Assembly: GCF_028372415.1 (NCBI RefSeq)
Contig: NC_092879.1
Span: 98,576,857 to 98,640,856 of the forward strand
DNA length: 64,000 nt
Direction: 5' to 3'
From: Notamacropus eugenii
Lineage: Eukaryota > Chordata > Mammalia > Diprotodontia > Macropodidae
A program made the position numbers and the translations under genes. How positions within the stretch are numbered: the first letter of the stretch is position 1; each line of letters opens with the position of its first letter. This document shows, in pieces, positions 54,162 to 64,000 of this stretch. A model generated the notes under the pieces. The model had not been told where the DNA came from, did no database searches, and saw only the letters and a list, made by a program, of their open reading frames with translations.

Positions 54162-54185
54162 CTAACACACTCCAGAGTGTGTTAG
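54162..54185. other. 24-base near-perfect palindrome
   Basis: CTAACACACTC and GAGTGTGTTAG form an 11 base-pair inverted repeat around the two bases CA. It lies in repeat-poor intron. No known element end was recognised. Confidence 0.85.
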
Positions 54186-56135
54186 TACTGTGGTCACGGG
54201 GCAGTAGTTGTTCATGGAGGTAAGGACAGGAGGTAACTTCCTTGGAAATCTCACGAGTCCCCCAGCCATGAAAACAGCAAAGAGTGTTTCTCTTTTGACT
54301 TCCTTAGTATCTCTCTCCTTCCAAAAGGATTTGAGGCCAGTGACCAGCTGAAATGAGCTGAAGTGGGGTAGCTTTACTGAGAGACCTAGATGTTAGCCAT
54401 CACGGAAGAAATGGAACCTAGCAAAAGCCATGAAAAGGGAACCGGCCCTGAGAGTTCCCAGGCACCTGAGAGGAGCTGATTGGGTACCCAGTCTGGCCTC
54501 AGGTTTCCTGGCCACTGCAAGCCAAAAACGGAAAGACACTGGATTATAGAACGTTAGCTTTCTGATCAAAGAAAGCATACATACTTGCTGGCAGACACTA
54601 GCTTTTTCCTGGAACTTAGCTCAAGGAGAAATTCATCATATGGCTGGTTCCTTGTATAACTTGGTGGATAATCGCTTCAGCTGAGGTTTTGCAAAAGACT
54701 CAGAAATGTTGTTAGACCAGATTCTTGGATCAAGCCCCTCCAACGTCAGAGGGTATAACATTAAATCCTAATTTAGTGAAGACATTTTTGTGGGGTCCTG
54801 GGGCCATTTGGTCCAGAGATTTTGCTTTCTGATGTTTTCACTTAGTGCCTAGGTGGAGAAACTAGAAGAATGGGTGATCAACATGTCCATTAGAGGGTCG
54901 TGCTTAAATATTAGGTGTCTGAAAGAAGCCAGGGCAAATCCTGGATTGCTCTGGATTATTGACCGAGCTCTAGGAGTACCTGAGCTTTGGGACCTGGGAA
55001 AGTCTACTCTGTGTTGTTGATCCAAGTGAAAGTCACAGCTTTAGATGTTAACCACGTTAACTCATGTTAACCATGAGCAGGGCAAGGTCTTGCAAAACCA
55101 TGAGTGAACCCTGCATTCTCTCCTAGACAAAAAGATGAGCCCTCCTTGACATGGGCCCAAGGGATACCTACAGGTGGCGTCCTGGTGGGATCTTTTCCCC
55201 CTGCCAAGAAAACGAACTTTGGATTTTCTCAAGTGTTTATATAAGTATTTGGTTGAGACCTCAGAGTTCTGAGCCATACAGTGTGGAAGAGATGACTTTA
55301 GCGTGAAAATGTGTAGCGTAGGTGTTGCTGGCCTCATCTATAGCCAACTGAACCTCAGTCTGGCCCCACAGAAAGTGTCTGGTTTTCCATAGAGTTGCAT
55401 GCTGATGGTTCCACTGGGGTGAGTTAGTTACAAAAGATCTTCCTGAAGAGCTGATTAGCTTGCCTCATTGGATTGGGTGATTTCGCATGGCGTCTCAAGA
55501 TACTGGTGATGGAGGCCTAGTATATCCCAGTGGGGTTTGTGGCAGGGATGCTGGGCAGCTCTGGTTAGCACTCGCTGACAGGCTGGGCCTGCTGCTTTTC
55601 TGACAACTGTGCAGGTTAAGGGTCAGCAAAAAGACTCTCCTCTCAAGTCACTGACCTGTTGTTCCCGAGGTCTCTCCATGGTACCAGAATGGCAGTCTTA
55701 TGGCTTGTCAGAAAGAACACTGCCACATACTCTGGAAGGAATATCCAATAAACTAACAGGTTTACCCTCCCCTTTCGTTGACTGATGTTTCCTTTTCCCC
55801 CATGAAAATAAAGTGGAGAAAACCAGATCTAAATCTAATGATACTGCTGGAGCATGTGAATATATATGTATATATATTATGTTATGAACTCTTATAAGAA
55901 CCTATCAAATCGATCATCTTAGGAAGCTGGCTCTAATGGGCGCAATGTGTTCTTATTCGTGGGTATCTCAGAGGCTAACCCTCTAAATGCTGACTAAGTC
56001 AGAGTGGCTAGCCCACCCTTGAGTTGACATGGCCACCCAAGCAAAGAAACTTTTTCTGGGCTGCTGGTATGGGGAGGCTTGGGGAGGGGAAGTACGGAAA
56101 CCTCATATATGAGGGAATTAAATGTCTAATAACCA
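54186..56135. other. no recognised feature apart from an AT tract
   Basis: A short TATATATGTATATATAT tract lies at 55,860-55,877. Otherwise no repeat or exon was identified across about 2 kb of the inferred intron. Confidence 0.45.
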
Positions 56136-56139
56136 AGTC

Positions 56140-56775
56140 TCAGGTATGAATGGAAAAGCATTTAAGTGTATACTCTGTTCCATATATTGTGCTAAGCACT
56201 TCAGACAATTCTTGCCTCATGCATCCCTGGCCTGCTGCAGCTCACTTTCTCAATGGGAGGAGACAGTCTTTTTTAACGGGAATCAGCATCAGGGCAGATG
56301 GGAAGGCGCAGAGGTGCTTGGGGCTCAGCATCCGGGTGAATGGCAAGACCAAACAAGGTTGGAAGATTGATTCGTTCACCAAACATTCATTCATTAATTC
56401 CCAGTCCCCGACACAATGGTTTGCAAAGACAAAACAAAAGGACAGTTTCTGCCCTAAAGGAGCTTATGTTCAATTGGGAAGGGATATGCCATTTAAACAG
56501 ATAAATAGAACTCACTAAGACCGAAGGTGCTAGGAAAGGCTTCCCATGGAGCTACCATTTTATCTCAGTCTTGGAGGAAGCCAAGGTTTTGGAGAGGCAC
56601 AGGCAAGGAGAAAGTACATTTCAGGCATGGAAGAGAGTCTGGGCAAAGGCTCTGACAGAGATGGATGATAGAATACTGAATTGGAAGAAGATGTAGGAGA
56701 CTAGTTTGGTTGGAATGGAGAATGTGTGAAAGGGAAGAATGAGAAATGAGTCTGGAAAGTTAGCTTGGAACGATA
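56140..56775 (-). mobile_element. L2-type LINE 3' region, antisense
   Basis: It begins with tail-like sequence (ATTTAAGTGTATACTCTG, GTGCTAAGCACTTCAGAC) and, after a gap, shows 'aacattcattcattaattcccag', GCCCTAAAGGAGCTTATG, 'ttggaggaagccaaggttttgg' and 'caggcatggaagagagtctgggcaaaggc'. All are in antisense L2 order. The first tail may be a separate element. Confidence 0.65.
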
Positions 56776-57855
56776 CCATGAAATATTGTCCATGCCAGTT
56801 TGCATTGGCTTCCCCATCGTGTTGCATTATGGGACAGCCTGCTTAGCCATTGTATGATATGATTGAAAGAAGATACATCCAGTTGCCTCGTATACTTGTG
56901 ATCACATGATTCTCCAGTGAGTGGTTGTGACCAAGGCAGTTGAGCCCAGTTCATGTTGGCCAGAGTGTAGGATGGCAGTGCAACTCCTTGTGGGGGATCT
57001 GGGTCAGGGTGAGGGCTGGAGTCATTCCCTCCAAGAAGGAGTCAACCTGAGCCAAAGATTGCTTCTCGCCTTTGGCTAGGGAGACTGAAATGAAAGAAGA
57101 ACCAACCTGAGGAGCAGAATTACAGACAGGACCAGGATGCCTTGGGTTATTAGATGGCAGAAAGAATATAATTAGCTTATAGGCACAGATAGGGCTAAAT
57201 TGCCAATGGGTTAGGTGGTCAGGAGGGACTGGTTGGGTAGAAGCTTTGGCAAGACTATGGTGTAAAGAGAACCCAGGTAAGACTTGGGCCTTGTACCGCA
57301 CCGCGCCTGGGGTTTCCATTAGGCCTCTCACCAGGCTCTTATCTGCACCCCAAAGCCAAGGTTCTTCTCCCTGTTCTCTACCTCATTTTGTTCTTTTTTA
57401 GCTCACAAGGATATGCATGAACATGTTTGTATGTGTGTGGGTCCTCCCTCACATGATAGTTTTGAAGAGCCAGTTACTTCTCCTTATTGGATTCCAGACT
57501 AAAGGGCCGACAAGTCAATGGAAGTCTCTGGAAAGGGCTACCTTCTTGCCCAAGAAATGTACTTAGTGGTGGTCCCAATGGTAAGGTAAAAGGCTTCTGT
57601 GTCCTCAGTCCTTGGAGACCAGCTTCTGTTCGCAGGGTTTGGCACCACCCAGGGTAGTACTGTAGCTTCCAGACGCTTCCTGGGGAGGTGTTGCTCCCCA
57701 GGGACCCTCTGCCTCTGAGAGGAGGCTGAGGCCTCTTGACTACAAATACTGGCCTGTTGTAGACTCACACCTTGGGAAGGGGGAGGCTTCCACCTTGCTT
57801 CATTCCTCTGCCCTCAGAGGCCAGGCCTCCATCTGGCCCAAGGCTTCTTTACCTT
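56776..57855. other. no recognised feature
   Basis: No repeat or exon that I can name. A minus-strand frame of 126 codons (56,951-57,331) shows no domain and no splice support. Confidence 0.4.
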
Positions 57856-57859
57856 GTCT

Positions 57860-58042
57860 ATACCATGGACCCTTTGGGAATTCTGGGTAAGCTTGGCGAT
57901 CCCTTCTCAGAATAAAGTAAATGCTTCCTATAGGATACAGATGATTACAAAGGAAGCCAGTTCTATTGAAATACTTATCAAAAAATTAATATCCCAGCCC
58001 TCCACACCCCAACTTTATAGAGCCCAAGTTAAGAACCCCTGC
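57860..58042 (-). mobile_element. possible hAT-type DNA transposon remnant
   Basis: TATACCATGGACCCTTTGGG, 'cccttctcagaataaagtaaatg', GATTACAAAGGAAGCCAG and the end AGTTAAGAACCCCTG resemble a mammalian interspersed repeat. Its terminus (CAGGGGTTCTTAA in complement) is of the hAT type. Family not determined. Confidence 0.4.
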
Positions 58043-58664
58043 TTTAGGGAGTTATCTACTTTGGTGCTTTTTGAGGAATGCGGGGAGGCTGGTCTGACCC
58101 ATGTTCTCCAGCCCTACCCCCTTCCCCTCTTTGGAGCCTGCAATTCTCATCTTTGGTTGCTCTGTACTTTTTATCTAGAGGCTCATTAATACCAGCCTGA
58201 GAGCAGGGTTGGAGAGAGTAGATACATGACAGGTCAGTTTGGCTAGGCAAAGAGGAGAGTGTGAGGCTCTACTGGGGACAAGGGGTGATCCAAGGTACTG
58301 GAGAACACTGGGTGATCAGGAGGGGGTGGTATAAGGCCAATGGGAAGCCCTGCAGGGGGCTCCAGAAGGAGGGGTGGTGAAGGCAGGGCAACTGCAGACA
58401 GTTGGCAGTGCTATGAAAGGCAGGATTGGTTATGGAGGAGAGAAGCATTTCTTCTGCCTTTGCTTCCAAGATGATGCTGAAGGCTTGTTGGACCACAGCA
58501 AAAGCCTGACTTGGGGTACTCACAATTATTAGGGCATAAGGTTTTGTCTAACCTTTACGTTGAACCATTGAGGGACCTGAGGGGAAGTCACATACCTACT
58601 AAAGTTCTGTTCCCTTGGTTTTCAAATAGAAGCGAAATAATAACTTAGGGTTGCTACTTGTGTC

Positions 58665-58745
58665 CTCTAGGAAGCATTTATTAAGTGTCTACTGTGTGCC
58701 AGACACTATGCTAAGCATTGGGGCTGCAAAGAAAGGCAAAACTTT
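58665..58745 (-). mobile_element. L2/MIR tail, antisense
   Basis: GGAAGCATTTATTAAGTGTC, 'tactgtgtgccagacactatgctaagcattgg' and GGCTGCAAAGAAAGGC are the complement of the L2 tail. Confidence 0.8.
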
Positions 58746-58814
58746 CTCACTGGGATGCCAGGAGCCTGTTCCTTAAAAAATACAGGAAGGTGATACAGTA
58801 TAGCTGCAGCCCTG

Positions 58815-59300
58815 CTTTTTTCTATATTGATCTTTTTTTAAAATAATTTTTAGTTTTCAGCTTTCACTTTTATAACATTATGAGTTCCAAACCCCTTTTC
58901 TGCCCTCCTCCCCAAGATGGCATGCAGTCTGATGTAGGCCATACATGTACAATCAAATTAAACATATTTCCACATTAGTCATGTTGTGAAAGAAGAATCA
59001 GAACAAAAGGGGAAAACCAGAAGAAAGAAAAAAAAGGGAGAAAACAGTCTGCTTTGATCTGTGTTCAGACTCCATAGTTCTTTCTCCTGATGTGGACAGC
59101 ATTTTCCATCATGAGTCTTTTGGGACTGTCTTAGATCTTTGCATTGCTGAGAAGAGCCAAGTCTATCAAAGTTAGTCGTTGAGCAATGTTGCTGTTCCTG
59201 TGTACGATGTTCTCCTGGTTCTGCTCACTTCACTCAGCATCAGTTCATGCAAATCTTTCCAGGTTTTTCTGAAATCCACCTGCTCACCATTTCTTATGGC
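58815..59300 (-). mobile_element. L1 3' end, antisense
   Basis: The order is that of the marsupial L1 3'UTR complement: 'tttttagttttcagctttcacttttataa', CTCCCCAAGATGGCATGCAG, AACATATTTCCACATTAGTC, 'gaaagaagaatcagaacaaaagg', TTGCTGAGAAGAGCCAAGTC, GATGTTCTCCTGGTTCTGCTC and ACTCAGCATCAGTTCATGC. Confidence 0.85.
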
Positions 59301-59599
59301 AGGGCTGGATGGGAGCAGAACAGGATTTGAGGCAGAAAACAATGGGGAGCCTGAGGCAGTAGGCAAGGAGCAGGATGAAGGTGCTGGATAGGGAAAGGAA
59401 AGAGACAACAGGGATTTGGAAAGAAAAATCAGCAGGGCCCAGTGACCAAGCACGTGCCATGATTTCGCTCATATCTAAAAACCAAAGGAACAAGACCCTT
59501 AGAGGCTAACAGAGGAAGCCAGAGCAAGCAAGCTGGGAACTGGAGAGTCCATGGCTTAGCAGAGCTGCGCACTCATCAGAACTACTTGGTACTGGCTAA

Positions 59600-59795
59600 G
59601 AAGTAGTGATGGATCAATGGGATATAGGTTAGATACACAAGACACTATAGTCAGTGACTGTAGCAATGTACTGTTGGATAAACCCAAAGACCACAGCTTC
59701 TGGGATAAGAACTCACTATTTGACAAAAACTGCTGGGAAAACTGGAAAATAGTATGGCAGAAATTAGGCATGGACCAGGATCTCACACTTGCACA
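59600..59795 (+). mobile_element. L1 ORF2 remnant
   Basis: The + strand translates to LLDKPKDHSFWDKNSLFDK followed by NCWENWKIVWQKLGMD. This matches the L1 ORF2 segment [24 protein letters not shown] of other mammals. It is an isolated internal piece of ORF2 in sense, with open frame over 60 codons but no element around it. Confidence 0.75.
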
Positions 59796-59849
59796 CTGAA
59801 TGTTCCCTAAGGTCCCTCCCAGCTCCCAATTTGTGATCCAGTTAATGTG

Positions 59850-60070
59850 ATAGGGGCAGCTGGGCCCAAAGTCAGAATAATCCAAGTTCAAATGTGGCCT
59901 CAGACACTTACTGGCTGTGTGATCCAGGGCAAGTCCCTTCACCCTGCTTACCTCAGTTTCCTCATCTGTAAAATGAGCTGGAGATGGAAAGGCCAAACTG
60001 CTTTAGGATGTCTGCCAAGAAAATCTGAAGTGAGGCCAGGAAGAGCTGGACACAACTGAATGACAACACG
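59850..60070 (+). mobile_element. MAR1 CORE-SINE
   Basis: The head is shortened (GGGGCAGCTGGGCCC). CAAGTTCAAATGTGGCCTCAG, CTGTGTGATCCAGGGCAAGTC, GTTTCCTCATCTGTAAAATGAG and the tail CTGGACACAACTGAATGACAACA are in sense order. Confidence 0.88.
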
Positions 60071-60835
60071 ACAGGGCTGTTGTGTGCAGGAGCATCCTGA
60101 GTGAGAGGTTGAGGAAAGGTCTTTGGATTCACAAGGTTGACAACTTCCTTTTTCACTTTCTTACCACCTCCACTAGGAAACTGCCTAAGTTCCCCTGCCA
60201 CTGCTCAAGGCTCTGCAGTGGGCACATCCATGGAGCCAGAGGGAGCTTAGTGCAGTGTGTGTGAGGAGGTATGACCAGGGAATTGGTGGCCCTGGTGTTC
60301 TGGCCAGTGCCCTGCCACCGACTTCTTGGATGGCCATCAGTCCGATGCTGGCCCTTCTGGCCTTGATTTTCCTCCCCCCACGTAGGTGGTGGGGAGGGTG
60401 GGTTGGGCTGTGATCACCCAAAGACTTCCTCCTCTGCTCTCCTTTCAAGGGGTCAAGGGATAAAGCAATGGCTCTTTGGTTGGGTGTGGGCCATTTCATT
60501 TGCTAGATCACTGCCCAGGACCCTGTTATCCTCTTCTCATGATACCGAACTTCCAGGATGGGGACAGAGTTGTGACCACTGTAAGTCCTCCTTGGGTTGG
60601 GGTTTGGCCTATTTGTCTGTCAACAGGCAAATGTACTTCTGACAAGAGTGGCAAGAGCTCCAGAGGGCTGAGAGCACTGGAAATGGGGTCTGTCCAAGAG
60701 CCACTCCCCTGGCGCAGCAGACATACCCAAGGATGCTTTTTCCCTTTTCTTTGAGAAGGAGGCTCTGGGCAAGGGCCCCATGTGAATGGACTTCACTGAT
60801 GGAAAGCTTTGGCTCACTCACCATCCAGTGGAATT
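60071..60835. other. no recognised feature
   Basis: No repeat or exon was identified. The open frames present have no domain. Confidence 0.4.
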
Positions 60836-60839
60836 TTCA

Positions 60840-61515
60840 GCTAATTAAAACAATTTTTTATTATTAGAAACTTAGCCACCAACAAAGACAAGCAATCAAA
60901 TAAACATACAAAATATGGAATAGTGTCGACCCAAGTGGCCCCACAGACAAACGCCCGCTGTGTGTGCAGCCCGGCCGCTACCTTTTGGCAGCCGTCCCGA
61001 CTTTGCCGGGCCGGCCGTGCGCGCCTGGGCCCAGGCTCTGCCCCTCCTCCCTGGGCGTCGCTCCCTAGCGCTCTTTCCATATTTCTTGGCTTCTGATTTG
61101 TTGTCTTTGCACCACCATAATATTCCATCCCATAATTTATTCAGCCATTCTCCAGTGGTTGCACGTAGAGGTTTTCAGGTTTTTGCTCTGCTGGGAACAT
61201 TCTTGAACAGAGAGATTCTTTTGCCCTTTTCCTGATTTTTTAGGATGAAGTCCTAGCAGTAGACTTTCTGGGTCACAGTTTGTTTCTGACCCAGGTCAGT
61301 CTAGCAACACTGCCGATTGTGTGTAATGTCCCTCTCCCCTCCTCTCCACTCTTCTCATCTCTTTCCCTCCCTCACCTTGTTTCTCCCCAGTCTACAGCAC
61401 TACCGACAGTGTAGACAGTACAGAATGCTTTATTTGTACGTTTCCCTATATCCCCACCAGTGTTGAAGCACATCTTCTTTTGGGTGCTATTTTTACTTGT
61501 CTAGTGGGTGCTAGG
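60840..61515 (-). mobile_element. L1 3' end, antisense, old, with GC-rich interruption
   Basis: From 61,110 it shows 'caccaccataatattccatcccataatttattcagccattctcc', 'ggatgaagtcctagcagtag' and TATCCCCACCAGTGTTGAAGC in antisense L1 3' order. The first 100 bases (AATTTTTTATTATTAG..) are AT-rich and may be the same element. Between them lies a GC-rich block. Confidence 0.6.
60945..61075. other. isolated GC- and CpG-rich block
   Basis: About 130 bases with many CpGs (GCCGGGCCGGCCGTGCGCGCC, GGGCGTCGCTCCCTAGCGC) sit inside AT-rich L1-like sequence. It does not match any repeat that I know. It could be a captured or retrocopied fragment, a small CpG element, or an alternative start exon. Confidence 0.6.
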
Positions 61516-62360
61516 TGGTGTTTTTGACATCACTGATTACTAGGAAGCAAATGGAAGCATTGGAGGTTACTAGAGCCTTCTTCCTGGGGGCATGGCCCAG
61601 AGGCGGTGAGGAAGTAGACCATAGATGGTCCCCAGGTGGAGCAGCGAGGGGTGCTGGCTCCTGACCCTCTGATTAGCCAATGGGGGAGGCCCTGACTCTC
61701 TCCTTTTGTCACTGGACCTCAGGCTGTTTCTTTGATGGTCAGTGTGATTCCATGCTATGTTCAATGAACTCTTAGACCAGCTATCCTTAGGGAATGAATC
61801 TGACCCTATAGGAGCATGATGGGGAATGGAGAAGAGACCAATGTTTGCTCTGGAGCAGGCAGGTTTTTATCATGGGGCAATTCCCCTTCCCTCCCCTTTG
61901 GTGGTCTGTGGCCCCAGGGCTGCTCCATTACCTTGTGGCCTACATGTATAATAACTTGTTTCTTTTGGGGGGGAGGGATGATCTTCAGCCACATGGGGAC
62001 CCAAAGAGGTGCCACAGGCCCAGAGACAAGCCAGCGTGCCTGTGCGGATTTTCAAAAAAGCAGGAAGCAACCTCTTCAAGCCAGGTCAGGAAGTTGGTTT
62101 ACTTAGAGAAAGATATGATCACTGTGAGCCAGCACAGGTTCAGGACGAGGAAGGCATACTGAGCCTTTCTGGGCCAGGGCCAGGCTGGATTTGAGGTGGG
62201 TGGGCTTTCCCAGCAGTGACAGCTGGTAACAGAGTGGTGAAGCAGGTGTGAAACCATCTGAGGGATCTGACTCAGAGGGATTTTATGAGTGATGGGGAAG
62301 GGGTGATTGCCCAGGACATTGAAATCAGGTGGCACACGGACTAAACCTGAGAGTGACACA
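61516..62360. other. no recognised feature
   Basis: No repeat or exon was identified with confidence in this part of the inferred intron. Confidence 0.4.
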
Positions 62361-62364
62361 GAAG

Positions 62365-62575
62365 TGCACTGGTGGAAAGGCCATTGTCTCTGGGGTCAGG
62401 AGCTGGGTGTTTGAATGCTGACTTGACCATTTTCCTGTATAACTTGGGAAAAGTTGTCCAGTGCCTCTGATCCTCACTTTCCCCTTCTATAAAAGGTCTG
62501 AGGATCATGTGGAATGGTGTATGTTGATCACTTTGTAAACCCTAAAGGGCCAGCACCACAGGAAGCTGTTATTGA
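62365..62575 (+). mobile_element. MIR-type SINE
   Basis: GGTGGAAAGGCCATTGTCTC, 'ggggtcaggagctgggtgtttgaatgctgac', 'cctcactttccccttctataaaag' and ATCACTTTGTAAACCCTAAAG are in the sense order of a diverged MIR. Confidence 0.65.
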
Positions 62576-62689
62576 CACATTGGAAAGTTGGGATGACTAA
62601 TAAGGACAAATGTGCAGCTATTGTTCTAAATTTGGGATCAGACAAATCTGCTGACCAAGTACTGCCCAAGGAGCTGGCCCATCCATCAT

Positions 62690-63330
62690 GGAGGACTGGC
62701 TGCAAGCTCGCTCAATCACCAGCAGAGTTCATGCAGTCCTAGTCTCCAGAAACAGCTGTAGTGGATCCAGAATGAGGACACTGACTGGCCTGCTGTCCCC
62801 TGTCCTGCTCAAGCCACATCTGGGGTATTAGGTCAAGTTTTAGGCTCCCCATTTTAAGGTGGAATTGGACGGGCTGGAGCGTGTCCAGAGAATAGTAACA
62901 AGGAATGTGAGGGGCCTTGAAGCCATGCTTTGTAGGGCAGATGGAAGGCACCAGGGGATGTGGAGTTTGAAGCAAACTGGGAGGGGCTGGGAGGGGAGGG
63001 GGTCATGATGATAGTCGTAAAATATTTGAATATTTGAAGGGTTGTCATGTGAAAGAGAGATGAGAATTATGTTGCTTGGCCCCTGGGGCCCATCCATGGA
63101 TGGAAGTTAGAGGCAGATTTTGGCTCAATATAAGGAAAATGTTCCTAACAATTAGAGCTGTCTAGCGATGGAATGGGCTGCCTGGGGAGGGAGAGTTCCG
63201 TCCCTGGAAGTCTTCAAGAGCTGAGATGGCTGGTTGGCGGAGTGCTTGTTGGGGCTTCAGGCATGGCTTGGCAGAGAGCCCTGGGTTAGAGAAAGGGCTC
63301 TGTAAGCAGGTGTGGGTGACGCTTTCCTGA
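62690..63330 (-). mobile_element. CR1/L3-clade LINE 3' region, antisense
   Basis: On the + strand: 'ggctggagcgtgtccagagaatagtaacaagg', TATTTGAAGGGTTGTCATGTG, 'ggaaaatgttcctaacaattagagctgtc', GATGGAATGGGCTGCCTGGGG and 'gtccctggaagtcttcaagagctgagatgg'. This is the clearest CR1/L3 copy in the window. Confidence 0.85.
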
Positions 63331-63418
63331 TCACCAGGCTGATGAATGCAGTAGGGGACAGACCTAATCCAGCCCACTTTGTCCAATTCACACAAGCTTG
63401 GGATGGGAACACACCAGA

Positions 63419-63419
<1 letters not shown>

Positions 63420-63466
<47 letters not shown>

Positions 63467-63540
63467 GAGAGAGAGAAAGAAGGATAGAGGGAGGGAGAGA
63501 AGGAGATACAGAGAGAGAGAGAGTGAGAGAGAGAGGTGGC
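63420..63540. repeat. (GT)n(GA)n compound microsatellite
   Basis: About 45 bases of GT are followed by about 70 bases of GA-rich sequence (GAGAGAGAGAAAG, GGGAGGGAGAG, GAGAGAGAGAGTGAG). It mirrors the CT/CA array at the window start. 63,541-64,000 shows no feature that I can name. Confidence 0.96.
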
Positions 63541-64000
63541 TGAGATTCTCAGAGAAATACAGTGATCATAAACAGAGGTAGTAACTTGAGGGGAATTTTT
63601 AGCCATGTCTCCAAGTTTTTGCTGAGAGAATTAGGGGTGGAGGAGTGAATCTGTTTTAATTTGTTAAATGTTTAAAAAACATCCTTTCTCTTTAACTAAT
63701 CAGGTTTTCCCCCTCTCCTCAGCTCTTTGCTTCCATCTCAGTTGGCTCAGACTCACTTTGTATTGGGCCTTCTTATGGAAAGTTATATTTGTGTGTTTGA
63801 GATGCTCGGGAGGAACAGTAACTAAGTAGGGTGATCCCTGCAGGCGGGAAAGATGTTTCTAGAGAGTGAAACAATTGGACCAACAGAGCTGAATTGCTAG
63901 AAATTGGCTTGTGTTTTCCCATCCCTCCTATTTCCTTGGGGACAGTGGGGCTGGGATGTTTGCTTTGGGGTCACGTTCTCCCAAGCTGTGTTCTGCATGA

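Larger units (their letters stand above)
48298..64000 (+). other. first intron (inferred), open at the right edge
   Basis: No further exon with coding character was recognised to the right of the CpG island, so the rest of the window is most simply the 5' part of a long first intron. Mobile elements are scarce until about 56 kb. The LINE pieces within it are mainly antisense to the inferred transcript. The claim depends on the donor at 48,297. Confidence 0.55.

Noticed and set aside
60960-61235. 91-codon frame over the GC-rich block as a coding exon
   Set aside because: The frame runs from the GC-rich block into antisense L1 3'UTR, and no flanking splice sites were convincing.

Overview
This window reads as nuclear DNA of a mammal, most likely a marsupial. 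The main evidence is the repeats. There are tRNA-derived CORE-SINEs of the MAR1 type whose 3' part ends in an RTE-like tail (AAACGACTGAACAACAA). There are many well-preserved L2 3' ends (TAGCACAGTGCCTGGCA, then GGTGCTTAATAAATG). There are CR1/L3 pieces, and L1 pieces whose 5'UTR, ORF1 start and 3'UTR match what I remember of marsupial L1. No protein-coding exon, tRNA, rRNA, CRISPR array or recognisable endogenous retrovirus was found. The species cannot be fixed from this sequence. All family names come from memory of consensus sequences and were not checked by a search.

Layout. From 1 to about 47.4 kb the window is gene-free and dense in old interspersed repeats, mostly L2 in the + orientation in the first 32 kb, with CR1/L3, RTE and L1 fragments and MIR/MAR1 SINEs. 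Several insertions are nested: an L1 5' end inside an L2 (16.3-17.5 kb), a SINE inside an L2 (28.4-28.6 kb) and a SINE inside a CR1 (45.2-45.5 kb). Two young-looking insertions keep target-site duplications: a MAR1 at 42,166-42,429 and an L1 3' end at 42,712-43,487. L2 reverse transcriptase remnants lie at 27.9-28.3 kb (+), 29.8-30.6 kb (+) and 40.0-41.0 kb (-).

From about 47.7 to 48.7 kb there is a strong CpG island with GC boxes, a YY1-like ATGGC motif, a CGCGCG run and a C-rich strand. It contains the end of a probable first exon on the + strand, with a good splice donor (CTCAAG|GTAACT) after position 48,297. I could not name the gene. The rest of the window, to 64,000, is best explained as its first intron. 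The first 8 kb of that intron are almost free of mobile elements. It starts with a 300-base pyrimidine tract that leads into a possible small noncoding exon (49,215-49,330).

Working together: the only functional unit I can support is this promoter with its first exon and intron. The flanks offer candidate regulatory sites: CTCF-like motifs at 34.8 and 35.4 kb, and an inverted pair of TEAD-type sites at 44.7 kb. I did not find a new biological system. The most useful leads are the cryptic exon after the pyrimidine tract, the repeat-poor intron segment, a GC-rich island inside an L1 at 60.95 kb, and the unusual number of long G or C runs.
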